Part shown: positions 8,034 through 17,227 of the stretch, in pieces | How positions within the stretch are numbered: position 1 is the stretch's first letter | Layout of the letters: every line of letters starts with the position of its first letter | From: Gammaproteobacteria bacterium | GTDB taxonomy: Bacteria > Pseudomonadota > Gammaproteobacteria > Arenicellales > Arenicellaceae | Reading direction: 5' to 3' | Length of the DNA: 64,000 nt | Assembly (NCBI GenBank): GCA_022447525.1 | Contig: JAKVBA010000007.1 | Coordinates: forward strand, 1-64,000 | Notes under the pieces: generated by a model | Seen by the model: the letters and a program-made list of their open reading frames with translations, nothing else | Told to the model about the DNA's origin: nothing | Database searches by the model: none | Made by a program: the position numbers and the translations under genes

Positions 8034-9146
8034 GTGAAAATCGGTGTCGCAAAAGAAATCAAAAATCACGAATATAGAATCGGATTAAGTCCAGCGAGTG
8101 CTATGGAGCTTATTCGCAATGGGCATGAAGTCACTATTTCAACGGGAGCGGCAGCTGGCATCGGTTTGACTGACGATGATTACACGGCAGTTGGTGCAAA
8201 AATTGCCGCATCAAATGAGCAGATATTCGCGGAAAGCGAAATGATCATTAAAGTCAAGGAACCCCAGCCAGACGAATGCAAACAACTGTCTAAGGGGCAA
8301 CTGTTGTTTACTTATCTGCACCTTGCTCCGGACCCAGTTCAAACCGAGCTATTATTGGAATCAGGCGTTACCGCAGTCGCCTACGAGACCGTAACAGGTC
8401 CAAATAATTCACTGCCGTTATTAGCTCCTATGAGTGAAGTGGCTGGTCGCTTAGCCGCACAAGCCGGTGCACATTGTCTTGAAAAAGCACAAGGCGGCCT
8501 CGGTGTCTTAATGGGCGGCGTTCCAGGAACTGAACCAGCGAAGGTTTTGGTCATAGGTGGTGGAGTGGTTGGTCAAAATGCCGCGTACGTAGCCGCTGGT
8601 ATGGGAGCTGAGGTGACAATCCTAGATCGCTCCGTACCCAAACTACGTGAATTGGATGCTTTCTTTCAGGGTAGAGCCAAATGCCTCTATTCGACTTCTG
8701 AAGCCCTAGAACGGTTTGCAGCTGAAGCTGACTTACTGATTGGAGCGGTTTTAATTCCGGGTGCGAGCGCACCAAAATTAGTAACTCGAGATATTATTAA
8801 AACCATGAAATCTGGCGCTGTTATGGTAGACGTCGCCATCGACCAAGGAGGCTGTTTTGAAACCTCAAAGGCAACCACACATCAACAACCCACTTTTGTT
8901 GTTGATGACGTTGTTCACTATTGCGTTGCAAACATGCCTGGGGCAGTACCAAAAACATCTACCTATGCTCTTAATAATGCAACCCTCCCATTTGCTATTA
9001 GCCTTGCTAATAATGGCTGGAAACAAGCCATGCAGAATGACCCCCATCTTTTAAATGGTCTGAATGTACATGAAGGAAAATTGACTTATGAGGCAGTGGC
9101 CAGCGCTCAAGGCCTTGAGTTTACCAATCCAAGTTCACTTCTGTGA
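8034..9146 (+). CDS. ald: Alanine dehydrogenase
   Basis: This 370-residue enzyme is full length for the family. It catalyses the NAD-dependent interconversion of L-alanine and pyruvate plus ammonia in the cytoplasm. The N-terminal MKIGVAKEIKNHEYRIGLSP, the KVKEPQ segment and the NAD-binding VIGGGVVGQNAA Rossmann loop (about residue 172) are characteristic. The start is GTG at 8034 with an excellent GGAGGT site six bases upstream. It faces away from an Lrp-type regulator and a hairpin follows the stop codon. It would let the cell use alanine as carbon and nitrogen source. Confidence 0.97.
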   Translation: MKIGVAKEIKNHEYRIGLSPASAMELIRNGHEVTISTGAAAGIGLTDDDYTAVGAKIAASNEQIFAESEMIIKVKEPQPDECKQLSKGQLLFTYLHLAPDPVQTELLLESGVTAVAYETVTGPNNSLPLLAPMSEVAGRLAAQAGAHCLEKAQGGLGVLMGGVPGTEPAKVLVIGGGVVGQNAAYVAAGMGAEVTILDRSVPKLRELDAFFQGRAKCLYSTSEALERFAAEADLLIGAVLIPGASAPKLVTRDIIKTMKSGAVMVDVAIDQGGCFETSKATTHQQPTFVVDDVVHYCVANMPGAVPKTSTYALNNATLPFAISLANNGWKQAMQNDPHLLNGLNVHEGKLTYEAVASAQGLEFTNPSSLL

Positions 9147-9160
9147 TTAGCTTAATCTAT

Positions 9161-9189
9161 AGCCCTCATAGCTGGTTAAAATGAGGGCT
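9161..9189 (+). terminator. Hairpin after ald, weak terminator candidate
   Basis: AGCCCTCAT and ATGAGGGCT form a 9-bp stem 14 bases after the ald stop codon. No T-run follows, so it may act as a 3' stabilising structure or a weak terminator. Confidence 0.45.
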
Positions 9190-9551
9190 GTATCGACATG
9201 ATCTTGCGTCGCAATCGTATTCTCGCTGAGCGTCCTATTAAGCCTAGCTAGTTTTGTTAAAAGATTGATTATAAAAGTATCGAACGATCTCTAACTAGAG
9301 CTCGGGTTTCGACAAGTTTAAGCTGGCTTGATTAATCCTATGTAATTGGCTGCGGTAACAAAGGTAGTGGCAGCAAGAAAGGTAATAGCGTCTTTGCGTC
9401 GTCTCATTGGATTAGCTTAGACTAACTATTATGTACCGCAGCTGTAACCGGGTAATGCCAACGCAGGCGACGGTGGGACTCTCTATGTCTGCGAAGACGA
9501 ATAGGTCATCGCAGATACACTTCTCAAGACGAAAAACTTAAGACGGGCAAA

Positions 9552-9620
9552 TTCGAGGGGATAAGTTTGAGGGAATAAGTTTAGGGGAACAAGTTGAGTA
9601 GATAAGTTCAAGAGGATAAA
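9552..9620 (+). repeat. Five degenerate 14-bp direct repeats rich in GGGA
   Basis: The units are TTCGAGGGGATAAG, TTTGAGGGAATAAG, TTTAGGGGAACAAG, TTGAGTAGATAAG and TTCAAGAGGATAAA, at 9552, 9566, 9580, 9594 and 9607. The period is 14 bases (one unit has 13), so it is not a coding repeat. Four of the five units carry a GGGA or GGA core. The run leads directly into a terminator hairpin. Confidence 0.75.
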
Positions 9621-9659
9621 AAGACTCGCTTATTCGAATTGTTAGATACGAGTCTTTTT
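9618..9659. terminator. Bidirectional terminator-like hairpin
   Basis: AAAAAGACTCG (9618-9628) pairs perfectly with CGAGTCTTTTT (9649-9659) across a 20-base loop. The T-run follows the stem on both strands. It would end a rightward transcript covering the 14-bp repeats. No protein gene supplies that transcript. Confidence 0.65.
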
Positions 9660-9933
9660 ATTCTCTTAATTAGTGCTATTAGCTGCACTTTCCTCACTCC
9701 TAGGCGACTTGGGCTTGACCTCAGTCAGGTCGAAAGTTACAAGAATGTTAATGTTATGTCCATTGTTTTATAACTTTTTGTTAGATTTGATATTACTTCC
9801 GATCATATTAATGACAAGCTGTCTATTAAATTTCTTTGCGGTCTCCAACTAGGCTGGTTTTTTAGTCCCCGGCTCTACATAGATTAACCTTCGAATAGCT
9901 CGCAAAATCAAGCATTACGGCTATAATACCGAG

Positions 9934-10036
9934 TTGAAACTTTACAGTCAGAAGCGGCACTTCGATCAACGTTCGAAACTGCTTCCGTGTCAAAGTTCGA
10001 TCCGTAAATGCGGTCATAAAGGCCGCATTTTTTATT
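9934..10036 (+). ncRNA. Candidate small RNA or glyQS leader
   Basis: A TATAAT sequence at 9922-9927 is followed by about 100 bases that fold well. The first structure pairs GAAGC with GCTTC and, inside it, TTCGA with TCGAA (about 9950-9986). Then comes a strong terminator at 10006-10036. There is no good -35 box and no open frame. It ends 74 bases before glyQ, so it is either an independent small RNA or a leader that attenuates glyQS. It is predicted from structure only. Confidence 0.35.
10006..10036 (+). terminator. Rho-independent terminator upstream of glyQ
   Basis: An 8-bp stem AAATGCGG/CCGCATTT (10006-10013 with 10023-10030) is followed by TTTTATT on the plus strand. It lies 75-105 bases upstream of the glyQ ATG. 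Any transcript from further upstream must read through it to reach glyQS. Confidence 0.75.
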
Positions 10037-10110
10037 GGGTACTCCATCAACACGATGGCAAGTTAGTCGTCATAAAATGATGCTAATCCACTAAATCCAA
10101 AAAGATAATC

Positions 10111-11010
10111 ATGAGCGAAATACTCAGTTTTCAAGACATAATTCTGCGTCTGCAAAAATTTTGGGCAGACAACGGCTGCCTTATCATGCAACCTCTTGAC
10201 ACCGAGGTGGGCGCTGGCACCTTTCATACCCCAACTTTTCTTGGTGCGATTGGACCAGAACCGCTTAATGCGGCTTACGTGCAGCCATGCCGTCGTCCCA
10301 CCGACGGCCGCTACGGTGAAAACCCCAATAGACTACAACACTACTTTCAATACCAAGTAGTTTTAAAACCCTCTCCCGACAACATTCAGGAGCTCTACCT
10401 TGAATCACTCAAAGATCTGGGTATTGATATGCTCGCAGATGATGTTCGTTTCGTAGAAGACAACTGGGAATCGCCAACCATCGGTGCTTGGGGACTTGGT
10501 TGGGAAGTATGGTTAAATGGGATGGAAGTAACGCAATTTACGTATTTCCAACAAGTCGGCGGTTTAGACTGTCGGCCAGTCACCGGTGAAATCACATACG
10601 GTTTAGAAAGAATCGCCATGTACCTACAAGGTGTGGACAGTATTTTCGATCTGATTTGGACTGATGGATTTACCTACGGTGATATTTATCATCAAAACGA
10701 AGTTGAACAATCCGCATACAATTTCGAACACGCTAATGTTGAGGAACTTTTCCATACATTTAATGCGTGTGAAAAAGAAGCGCAGCATTGCCTAGAAAAT
10801 AACTTACCCCTGCCTGCCTATGAAAAAATGGTTAAGGCATCGCACAGTTTTAATATGCTGGACGCACGACACGCTATCAGCGTCACTGAAAGAGCGAGAT
10901 ATATCGGACGAATCCGCGCACTGGCTAAAGCCGTTGCTCAGTCATACTACGATACTCGTGAGTCTCTGGGTTTCCCAAGAGGCAAAGAGCTTGAAAAGCA
11001 ATCAGCATGA
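10111..11010 (+). CDS. glyQ: Glycyl-tRNA synthetase alpha subunit
   Basis: This 299-residue protein is the catalytic alpha subunit of the bacterial alpha2-beta2 glycyl-tRNA synthetase, which charges tRNA-Gly in the cytoplasm. The N-terminal [18 protein letters not shown] and the [19 protein letters not shown] segment are nearly invariant in GlyQ. The length equals the usual 300 residues. glyS follows after 10 bases, forming the standard glyQS operon. Confidence 0.98.
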   Translation: MSEILSFQDIILRLQKFWADNGCLIMQPLDTEVGAGTFHTPTFLGAIGPEPLNAAYVQPCRRPTDGRYGENPNRLQHYFQYQVVLKPSPDNIQELYLESLKDLGIDMLADDVRFVEDNWESPTIGAWGLGWEVWLNGMEVTQFTYFQQVGGLDCRPVTGEITYGLERIAMYLQGVDSIFDLIWTDGFTYGDIYHQNEVEQSAYNFEHANVEELFHTFNACEKEAQHCLENNLPLPAYEKMVKASHSFNMLDARHAISVTERARYIGRIRALAKAVAQSYYDTRESLGFPRGKELEKQSA

Positions 11011-11020
11011 GGATAACAGA

Positions 11021-13111
11021 ATGAGTCATCTCCCCTTACTGATTGAGCTGGGCACCGAAGAACTACCCCCCAAGGCCCTCAAAAGCTTAAGTGCTGCCTT
11101 TACGAAAGAGTTACTTGACGGTCTACTTGAAGCTCAATTAATTACCGTAGCCGAATCAAAGTCTTGTAAACCATTTGCATCACCTCGACGCTTGGGACTT
11201 TTGGTAGAGAACGTCAAGGCAGCCCAAATCGACCAAACAATTGAACGCAGGGGTCCTGCAGTACAAGCCGCTTTTAAAGAAGATGGTTCGCCAACGCCCG
11301 CGGCTTTAGGCTTTGCCAAATCATGCGGTACAGATGTAAATAGCCTGCAAAGACTAAAAACGGCAAAAGGTGAATGGCTTTGTTACGAGGTTATTGAACA
11401 AGGTAAATCGCTGGACGAATTGCTGCAAGCCATACTCGAGCAAGCCCTCAAAAAACTGCCAATCCCCAAACGGATGCGTTGGGGCAATAGCGATGCTGAA
11501 TTTGTTCGTCCGGTAAAATGGCTAATCGTTCTGCATGGTGACAAAGTAGTACCCGCCTCGGCGTTAGATGTTGAGTCTAGCAATATAACTCGGGGGCATC
11601 GTTTCCACTCGCAAGGCGAAATACAAATTTCCAACGCGAGCAGCTATGAATCTCAATTGTTAGAACAGGGTCATGTAATCGCTGATTTTCAGCAACGCCA
11701 GAATATGATCCTCGAACAAATAAATGACTGCGCGAAAATACTAAACGGCGTTATTGAGGATGATCAAGAACTACTGGATGAAGTAACTGGACTGGTCGAA
11801 TACCCCAGCCCAATTGTTGGCAGTTTTGACGAGAAGTTTTTAGAGGTGCCTCAGGAATGCTTGATTTCGTCAATGCGCGATCATCAGAAATACTTTCACG
11901 TTGTCGATAAAGACTCAAAATTGATGCCATTTTTCATCACGCTGAGCAACATCCAAAGCAGTAACCCTGATCAAGTTAAAGCTGGAAATGAGAAAGTATT
12001 ACGTGCGCGCTTATCTGACGCTGAGTTCTTCTGGCAAACCGACCAGAAAACCTCTTTAGAGTCTAGAATCAACCGCTTGGGTAATGTGCTATTTCACGTA
12101 AAGTTAGGTAGCTTGCTAGATCGAACTAAACGCATAGAAACTCTTGCTGGCGAATTTGCTGGATTACTAAACGCCAACAAATCAGTTTGCCAACGCGGCG
12201 CTGTGCTCGCCAAAGCTGATTTAGTCTCGGATATGGTTGGCGAATTCGATGAACTCCAAGGAATCATGGGGCATTATTACGCTGATATAGAAGGTGAACC
12301 GGCTTTAGTTGGAGAATGTATTGAACAGCATTACTGGCCAAGATTCGCGGGCGATCAACTACCAATCTCTAACGAAGCTCAAGTCGTTGCTTTGGCCGAT
12401 AAAGTTGACAGTTTTGTTGGACTGTTCGGAGCTGGTGAGATCCCAACAGGTGACAAAGACCCTTATGGTCTACGCCGAGCTGCCCTGAGTATTCTTCGTA
12501 TATTGATCGAGTGCGAACACAATCTAGCTCTGACCGATTTAGTAAGCACTGCGTCTAAGGTATACCAAGAGCGACAGAACTTTACAGTAAGTATCGAAAC
12601 TCAAACGGAAATTGTTAAATTCATTCGTGGTCGCCTTACCGCTTTCTATCAGGCGCAAAACATTGCCACTAATACAATTAATTCAGTAATGGCATGCGAA
12701 CCAGACAAACCACTCGACTTTGAACGTCGAGTCAAAGCGGTCCACGCTTTTTATGGGTCTGAAGATGCGATTAATTTAGCCGCCGCCAACAAACGAATCA
12801 GCAATATTCTAAAGAAACAGGACCACTGCGTGTCTACTAATGTAGATACCAAATTATTCCAACAAGAAGAGGAGCGTGCCTTATTCAGCGCTATAGATTC
12901 AATTGAATCAGAGTGCACGACTTTGTTTAATTCTGGAGATTACGAGCAAGGTCTGGCAAAGCTGGCTAGTCTGCGCGCTCCGGTTGATGGGTTCTTTGAT
13001 AAGGTTATGGTTATGGCTGAAGACGAAAAACTCAAGAACAATAGACTTTCGCTACTTAAAAAAATGCAAGCTTTGTTCCTGCAAGTAGCCGACATCGCCC
13101 TACTAGGCTAA
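11021..13111 (+). CDS. glyS: Glycyl-tRNA synthetase beta subunit
   Basis: This 696-residue partner of GlyQ handles tRNA recognition. The N-terminal LLIELGTEELPPKAL is the family signature, and a GDKDPYGLRRAALSILRI segment lies near residue 480. The frame stays open upstream into glyQ, but the true start is the ATG at 11021 with GAGGATAAC before it, ten bases after the glyQ stop. gmhB follows after 9 bases, so glyQ-glyS-gmhB-acyltransferase read as one unit, as in Pseudomonas. Confidence 0.97.
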   Translation: MSHLPLLIELGTEELPPKALKSLSAAFTKELLDGLLEAQLITVAESKSCKPFASPRRLGLLVENVKAAQIDQTIERRGPAVQAAFKEDGSPTPAALGFAKSCGTDVNSLQRLKTAKGEWLCYEVIEQGKSLDELLQAILEQALKKLPIPKRMRWGNSDAEFVRPVKWLIVLHGDKVVPASALDVESSNITRGHRFHSQGEIQISNASSYESQLLEQGHVIADFQQRQNMILEQINDCAKILNGVIEDDQELLDEVTGLVEYPSPIVGSFDEKFLEVPQECLISSMRDHQKYFHVVDKDSKLMPFFITLSNIQSSNPDQVKAGNEKVLRARLSDAEFFWQTDQKTSLESRINRLGNVLFHVKLGSLLDRTKRIETLAGEFAGLLNANKSVCQRGAVLAKADLVSDMVGEFDELQGIMGHYYADIEGEPALVGECIEQHYWPRFAGDQLPISNEAQVVALADKVDSFVGLFGAGEIPTGDKDPYGLRRAALSILRILIECEHNLALTDLVSTASKVYQERQNFTVSIETQTEIVKFIRGRLTAFYQAQNIATNTINSVMACEPDKPLDFERRVKAVHAFYGSEDAINLAAANKRISNILKKQDHCVSTNVDTKLFQQEEERALFSAIDSIESECTTLFNSGDYEQGLAKLASLRAPVDGFFDKVMVMAEDEKLKNNRLSLLKKMQALFLQVADIALLG

Positions 13112-13120
13112 GTCTGAAGC

Positions 13121-13684
13121 ATGGCAAAGCAGCTAGTCATATTGGATCGAGACGGTGTAATCAACCAAGATTCCGCTGAGTTCATTAAGTCTCCTGATGA
13201 GTGGATTCCAATAAAAGGCAGTTTAGAAGCTATAGCTCGCTTGACTCAGGCCGGGTATGAAGTCGTGCTTATTACGAATCAATCTGGAATTGGTCGAGGA
13301 CTTTTGTCAGCGGATCAACTTAATCAGATTCACGGCAAAATGCTCGAACAGCTCAGACAACTGGGAGGCCAAATACAAACTATTCTGTTTTGCCCTCATC
13401 TACCCGATGACGGCTGCACATGTAGAAAGCCCCTTGCGGGCATGTATGGTGAACTTGGAGCCCACATGGGCGGAAACTTCGCTGGTGTGTACTCCGTAGG
13501 CGACTCTCTTCGAGATCTTCAAGCTGCGCAAACCGCCGGGGCAACACCAGTTTTGGTAAAAACCGGCAATGGTAGAAAGACTAAAAAACTGATTGAAGAT
13601 CAGCTCGACCTTAAATTAGACTCAGTGCTGGTTTTTGACAACCTCGCCAGCTTCGTAGACGCGCTTCTCCAACATGAACTCTAG
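13121..13684 (+). CDS. gmhB: D-glycero-beta-D-manno-heptose 1,7-bisphosphate 7-phosphatase
   Basis: This 187-residue HAD-superfamily phosphatase removes the 7-phosphate in the ADP-heptose pathway for the lipopolysaccharide inner core. The catalytic motif is LDRDGVIN with Asp9 and Asp11. The zinc-binding CPH...CTC cluster (Cys91, His93, Cys99, Cys101) is typical of GmhB, and motif III is in the VGDSLRDLQAA region. The length matches the E. coli enzyme (191). It follows glyS by 9 bases. Confidence 0.95.
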   Translation: MAKQLVILDRDGVINQDSAEFIKSPDEWIPIKGSLEAIARLTQAGYEVVLITNQSGIGRGLLSADQLNQIHGKMLEQLRQLGGQIQTILFCPHLPDDGCTCRKPLAGMYGELGAHMGGNFAGVYSVGDSLRDLQAAQTAGATPVLVKTGNGRKTKKLIEDQLDLKLDSVLVFDNLASFVDALLQHEL

Positions 13685-13716
13685 AGAGTCATAGCCACCT
13701 AAGAAACAAAAATAAT

Positions 13717-14418
13717 ATGATTTATCTGCGGTCGATACTCTTTTACTTAGGGGAAGCTCTCTCTACAGTGCCGTTTTTCTTGGTGTCGGTATTCGCCTTG
13801 ATATTCAAGCCTACCACCCGATCCAAAATGATCGCAGGATGGGCGCACTTTGTTACATGGTGGCTGAAAATAACTTGTGGACTCAAACACAAAATTACAG
13901 GATTAGAGCATATTCCAGACGATCCGTGTGTTTTTGCTTGTGCCCATTCTTCAACTTGGGAGACGATTTCCACACAGACCTTTTTACCACCGCTCGCCTG
14001 GGTATTGAAGAAGGAATTACTTCGAATTCCGGTTTTCGGTCTTGGCTTAAAGGCCACTGGCCCAATAGCAATTGATCGTAGCGATTCTAAAAATGCACTC
14101 GATCAGGTGATCGATCAAGGTTTAGAAAAGTTCAAAGAAAATAGATATGTACTGATATTCCCAGAAGGAACACGATCCAGATGGAATGAGCCCGGGCATT
14201 ATAAAAAAGGCGCTGCCAAGCTAGCCATTGCGGCTAACAAGCCAATAATCCCTGTTGCTCATAATGCAGGTAAGTTTTGGTCAAAAGATAGCCTCTGGAT
14301 TAAGCCAGGCACAATTCATTGTGTATTCGGGCCGCCAATATCAGTTGAGGGAAAAACTGACACTGAACTAACACGAGAAGTCCGACAGTGGATCCTTTCA
14401 CAAGAGCTAGAAGAGTAG
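13717..14418 (+). CDS. 1-acyl-sn-glycerol-3-phosphate acyltransferase (PlsC family)
   Basis: This 233-residue membrane-associated acyltransferase has an N-terminal hydrophobic helix (about 5-30). Acyltransferase block I reads AHSSTWET, an HX4E form seen in the subfamily that lies beside gmhB. Block III reads FPEGTRSRW. It likely transfers an acyl chain to lysophosphatidic acid during phospholipid synthesis. It lies 32 bases after gmhB and probably shares its transcript. Confidence 0.9.
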   Translation: MIYLRSILFYLGEALSTVPFFLVSVFALIFKPTTRSKMIAGWAHFVTWWLKITCGLKHKITGLEHIPDDPCVFACAHSSTWETISTQTFLPPLAWVLKKELLRIPVFGLGLKATGPIAIDRSDSKNALDQVIDQGLEKFKENRYVLIFPEGTRSRWNEPGHYKKGAAKLAIAANKPIIPVAHNAGKFWSKDSLWIKPGTIHCVFGPPISVEGKTDTELTREVRQWILSQELEE

Positions 14419-14545
14419 ATAAGATAAGGTTTTAATTTTTTTTGCTTATCCTTACTTGGTTTTGACCTATCCTGTGTGTTGTGTAGTCACTTGGTAAGGC
14501 CATTTGGCTAATCCAAATTAATATTTTGCACTAAAAAGGTAAATT

Positions 14546-15718
14546 ATGAGCCAGAAGACCGAGTTAGCGAGGAGTCAATCAAACAAAGAACCTCAGGTCA
14601 TCGTCGATACCAAAACAAACCTGAATGAACAAGTGCCCACTTTTGTTGATTTATTGCCAGAGCAGTTGCAACCGTATTGGCAATTTATTCAGCAGTATCC
14701 TCTTGCAGAAGTTGTCATTGTTCTGGTGGTATTTTGGTCTTTGGCCTATGTGCTGCGTCAATATGCGATTAATCTAGTGCAAACACTGACAAGTCATACC
14801 AAGAGCCAAGTTGATGACCAAATCGTCTCAGCAATTAGGCCGATGGTATTTTCAGTCGTCATGTGGTTTGGACTAATAGTTGCTACTAAATCCGCTGGCT
14901 TTGTAAATGGGGTACTAGCATACATAGCGCCATTTGCGTCTTCTATGATCGTTTTAGCCATACTCCGTGCTTCTCTGAAGGTAAGTGGTTTAGTCATCAG
15001 CGCGCTTTCTAAAGATACTTCACGTTTTAAAGCGTTTGACGTGAGAACAGAACCGCTGATTATTATTTGCAGTAAAATTCTACTCCTGCTGGTCGGTGCC
15101 TATATTACCTTACTGATTTGGGGCATCAATCCGGTGGGGTTGCTGGCTTCAGCTGGTATTGTCGGAATTGCCGTCGGTTTCGCAGCTAAAGACACCCTAG
15201 CTAACTTGTTTTCCGGGGTGTTTATTTTAGCTGACCGCCCGTACAAGCTTGGCGACTACGTCAATCTTGACGGCGGTGAACGTGGACAAGTAACGCACAT
15301 TGGAATTCGTAGCACGCGAATTCTAACTAACGATGATATTGAAGTTACCATACCAAATGGAGTCATTGGCAACGCCAAGGTCGTAAATGAAAGTGGCGGG
15401 TCGCACCAAAAAATGCGGATACGTGTAGATATTCAGTGCGCCTATGAAGCAGATCTAGACGAGGTTGAAGAGCTACTCATTTCGATTGCTAAGAATCATA
15501 AAGAGGTTTGCGCGCACCCAGCGCCACGTGTGAGAGTGAGAAGTTTTGGCGACAGCGGAATCAATATTCAACTCATGGGATGGATCGAAGAACCCAAAGA
15601 TCGTGGTCGAATTTCTCATTTGTTGTACAAGCACATTCATCGTTCTTTTAGCGAACAAGGCTTAGAGATACCATACCCAAAGAGAGACTTATATCTCTAC
15701 AAAGATTCACAAATATAA
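14546..15718 (+). CDS. MscS-family mechanosensitive channel (long form)
   Basis: This 390-residue protein has a hydrophilic N-terminal stretch of about 50 residues and four to five membrane helices (about 55-75, 95-120, 125-150, 175-200, 205-225). The pore helix is SAGIVGIAVGFAAKDTLANL, followed by DRPYKLGDYV and an MscS-type cytoplasmic domain. It resembles the medium-length MscS homologues (YbdG/YnaI-like) more than classical MscS. It stands alone, 127 bp after the acyltransferase. Confidence 0.92.
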   Translation: MSQKTELARSQSNKEPQVIVDTKTNLNEQVPTFVDLLPEQLQPYWQFIQQYPLAEVVIVLVVFWSLAYVLRQYAINLVQTLTSHTKSQVDDQIVSAIRPMVFSVVMWFGLIVATKSAGFVNGVLAYIAPFASSMIVLAILRASLKVSGLVISALSKDTSRFKAFDVRTEPLIIICSKILLLLVGAYITLLIWGINPVGLLASAGIVGIAVGFAAKDTLANLFSGVFILADRPYKLGDYVNLDGGERGQVTHIGIRSTRILTNDDIEVTIPNGVIGNAKVVNESGGSHQKMRIRVDIQCAYEADLDEVEELLISIAKNHKEVCAHPAPRVRVRSFGDSGINIQLMGWIEEPKDRGRISHLLYKHIHRSFSEQGLEIPYPKRDLYLYKDSQI

Positions 15719-15764
15719 CGTTGCTGATAAGGTTAATTTTAGCCTTTATAAACGTCAGTCCTTG

Positions 15765-17132
15765 CTACGCACCCAATAAGCTTTGACCGCATACTCGTAT
15801 TATGTTTCCGTTGACAGCAAAAGAGGCTGGATGAGCCAACCATGCTATTACTTCGGCCACATCTCGAGGTTGGCCGCCTTGACTCAACGAGTTCAGTCGG
15901 CGACCAGCTTCCCTAACAGTCAATGGAATTGCACCGGTCATTGCTGTTTCGATAAAGCCAGGTGCCACCGCATTAATGGTCATACCCTTCTTGTCTAAGG
16001 TTTGTGAATAGGCTTCGACCATACCAATTACCGCAGCCTTTGAGTAAGCGTAGTTTGTTTGACCACGATTGCCTGCTATTCCAGAAATAGAGGACACACA
16101 CACTATTCGGGCACCTTTGCTAAAACCATTTTGCTCAAGCAAACAGTCATTAATACGTTGCTGAGCCGCAAGATTGACATCGACAACTTGTATCCAATCT
16201 TTTTCAGACATCTTTGCAATTGTCTTATCTCGAGTAATACCAGCGTTATGAATCAACACGTCCCAGCCATCTATTTTGCCGCCAATCTCTAAAAGAGTCT
16301 CGGGAGCATGGTCAGAGGACACATCCAATGCTATCGCTTCGCCACCAAGTCTCATGGCGGTACTTTCTAGTGCTTTCTGATTCTGTGGTATGTCAAGGCA
16401 GTAAAGATCACCACCCAGTTTAGTAATCAATTCGGCAATAGCTAAGCCTATTCCTTGAGAGGCCCCGGTCACTAGTACCTTTTGATCTCGTAGTGGTAAT
16501 TCCCAATTTATCGACCCGATGGTGCTATCTTTACTTTGGAGCCAAATCATCTGACCCGAAACGTAAGCTGAGTCGCCAGAAAGTAAAAATCTTAGCGTTG
16601 ATTGCAATCTCGCGGCTTTGCCATTGTTATCATAGATCAACTGAGCGGTAGTGCCCTTACGACATTCTTTTGCTAAGGAGCGAATAAAGCCTTGCAAACC
16701 AGTCTGAGCGACACGCTGATCTCTTGACTCACAGTGTTCCGGAGTTCTACCCAATAGAATGATACGCCCACAATTTTGCAGTAGCCGAATGTTTTTGTTG
16801 AAATAATCATAGAGCTGGATCGAATCTATTGGGCGCTGTAATGCCCGCGCATCAAACACCAAAGCATGGTAGACAGCTTTATCACCAGTATTCTCAACAC
16901 CTTTATTTATCGAGGGATACTCAAGACTAGACAGGCCTAAAGTATTGAGCGCCGCTTCCAGCTCTTTGAATGCATTATTTCGATAATCTACCGAGCCAAT
17001 CGCAACATTCTGCTCATTAAGCGGGATATCAGAGTCTCGTCTCCTTAACTGGTATGGTTGTGGCAAGCCCAACATAGAGGTGAGCTTTAAACCAAATTTT
17101 GTGTTTGTGAAATTTAAATATCGGTCACTCAT
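15765..17132 (-). CDS. FabG-like 3-oxoacyl-ACP reductase with N-terminal extension
   Basis: This protein of about 455 residues has two halves. The C-terminal half (about 215-455) is a complete short-chain dehydrogenase with NADP loop TGASQGIG, NNAG-type HNAG, catalytic Ser in SSISG and the YAYSKAA motif. The N-terminal half is a degenerate Rossmann-like domain. This matches the long FabG family (PRK08261 type). The frame extends to a TTG at 17177, but the family starts at MSDRYLNF, so I place the ATG at 17132. The substrate is probably a beta-ketoacyl thioester. Confidence 0.87.
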   Translation of the reverse strand: MSDRYLNFTNTKFGLKLTSMLGLPQPYQLRRRDSDIPLNEQNVAIGSVDYRNNAFKELEAALNTLGLSSLEYPSINKGVENTGDKAVYHALVFDARALQRPIDSIQLYDYFNKNIRLLQNCGRIILLGRTPEHCESRDQRVAQTGLQGFIRSLAKECRKGTTAQLIYDNNGKAARLQSTLRFLLSGDSAYVSGQMIWLQSKDSTIGSINWELPLRDQKVLVTGASQGIGLAIAELITKLGGDLYCLDIPQNQKALESTAMRLGGEAIALDVSSDHAPETLLEIGGKIDGWDVLIHNAGITRDKTIAKMSEKDWIQVVDVNLAAQQRINDCLLEQNGFSKGARIVCVSSISGIAGNRGQTNYAYSKAAVIGMVEAYSQTLDKKGMTINAVAPGFIETAMTGAIPLTVREAGRRLNSLSQGGQPRDVAEVIAWLAHPASFAVNGNIIRVCGQSLLGA

Positions 17133-17227
17133 AACAAAACCAGCCGGTGGGGTTGCAAACTCATCAGAACGAGCCAATGCCCATAGACCAAACCGTTGAT
17201 CAATAAGCTAGAGTCATTCAATTATGC

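Larger units (their letters stand above)
9190..9933. other. Gene-free stretch
   Basis: About 740 bp separate ald from the leader region of glyQ. No open frame here has a credible start, codon pattern or family resemblance. It contains a short inverted repeat (TCTGCGA/TCGCAGA, 9488-9515), the 14-bp tandem repeats and bidirectional terminator listed separately, and an AT-rich part (about 9740-9840). It may be a decayed gene remnant or may host small RNAs. Confidence 0.6.

Noticed and set aside
9862-10053. A 63-codon minus-strand frame
   Set aside because: It runs antisense through the terminator and folded leader before glyQ and has no family resemblance.
9934-10110. T-box riboswitch before glyQ
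   Set aside because: No T-box sequence (TGGnACCGCG) or specifier-loop structure is visible, and T-boxes are very rare in Gammaproteobacteria.
10820-11020. Upstream extension of the glyS frame
   Set aside because: It lies inside glyQ in another frame; the ATG at 11021 gives the exact family N-terminus and a good ribosome site.
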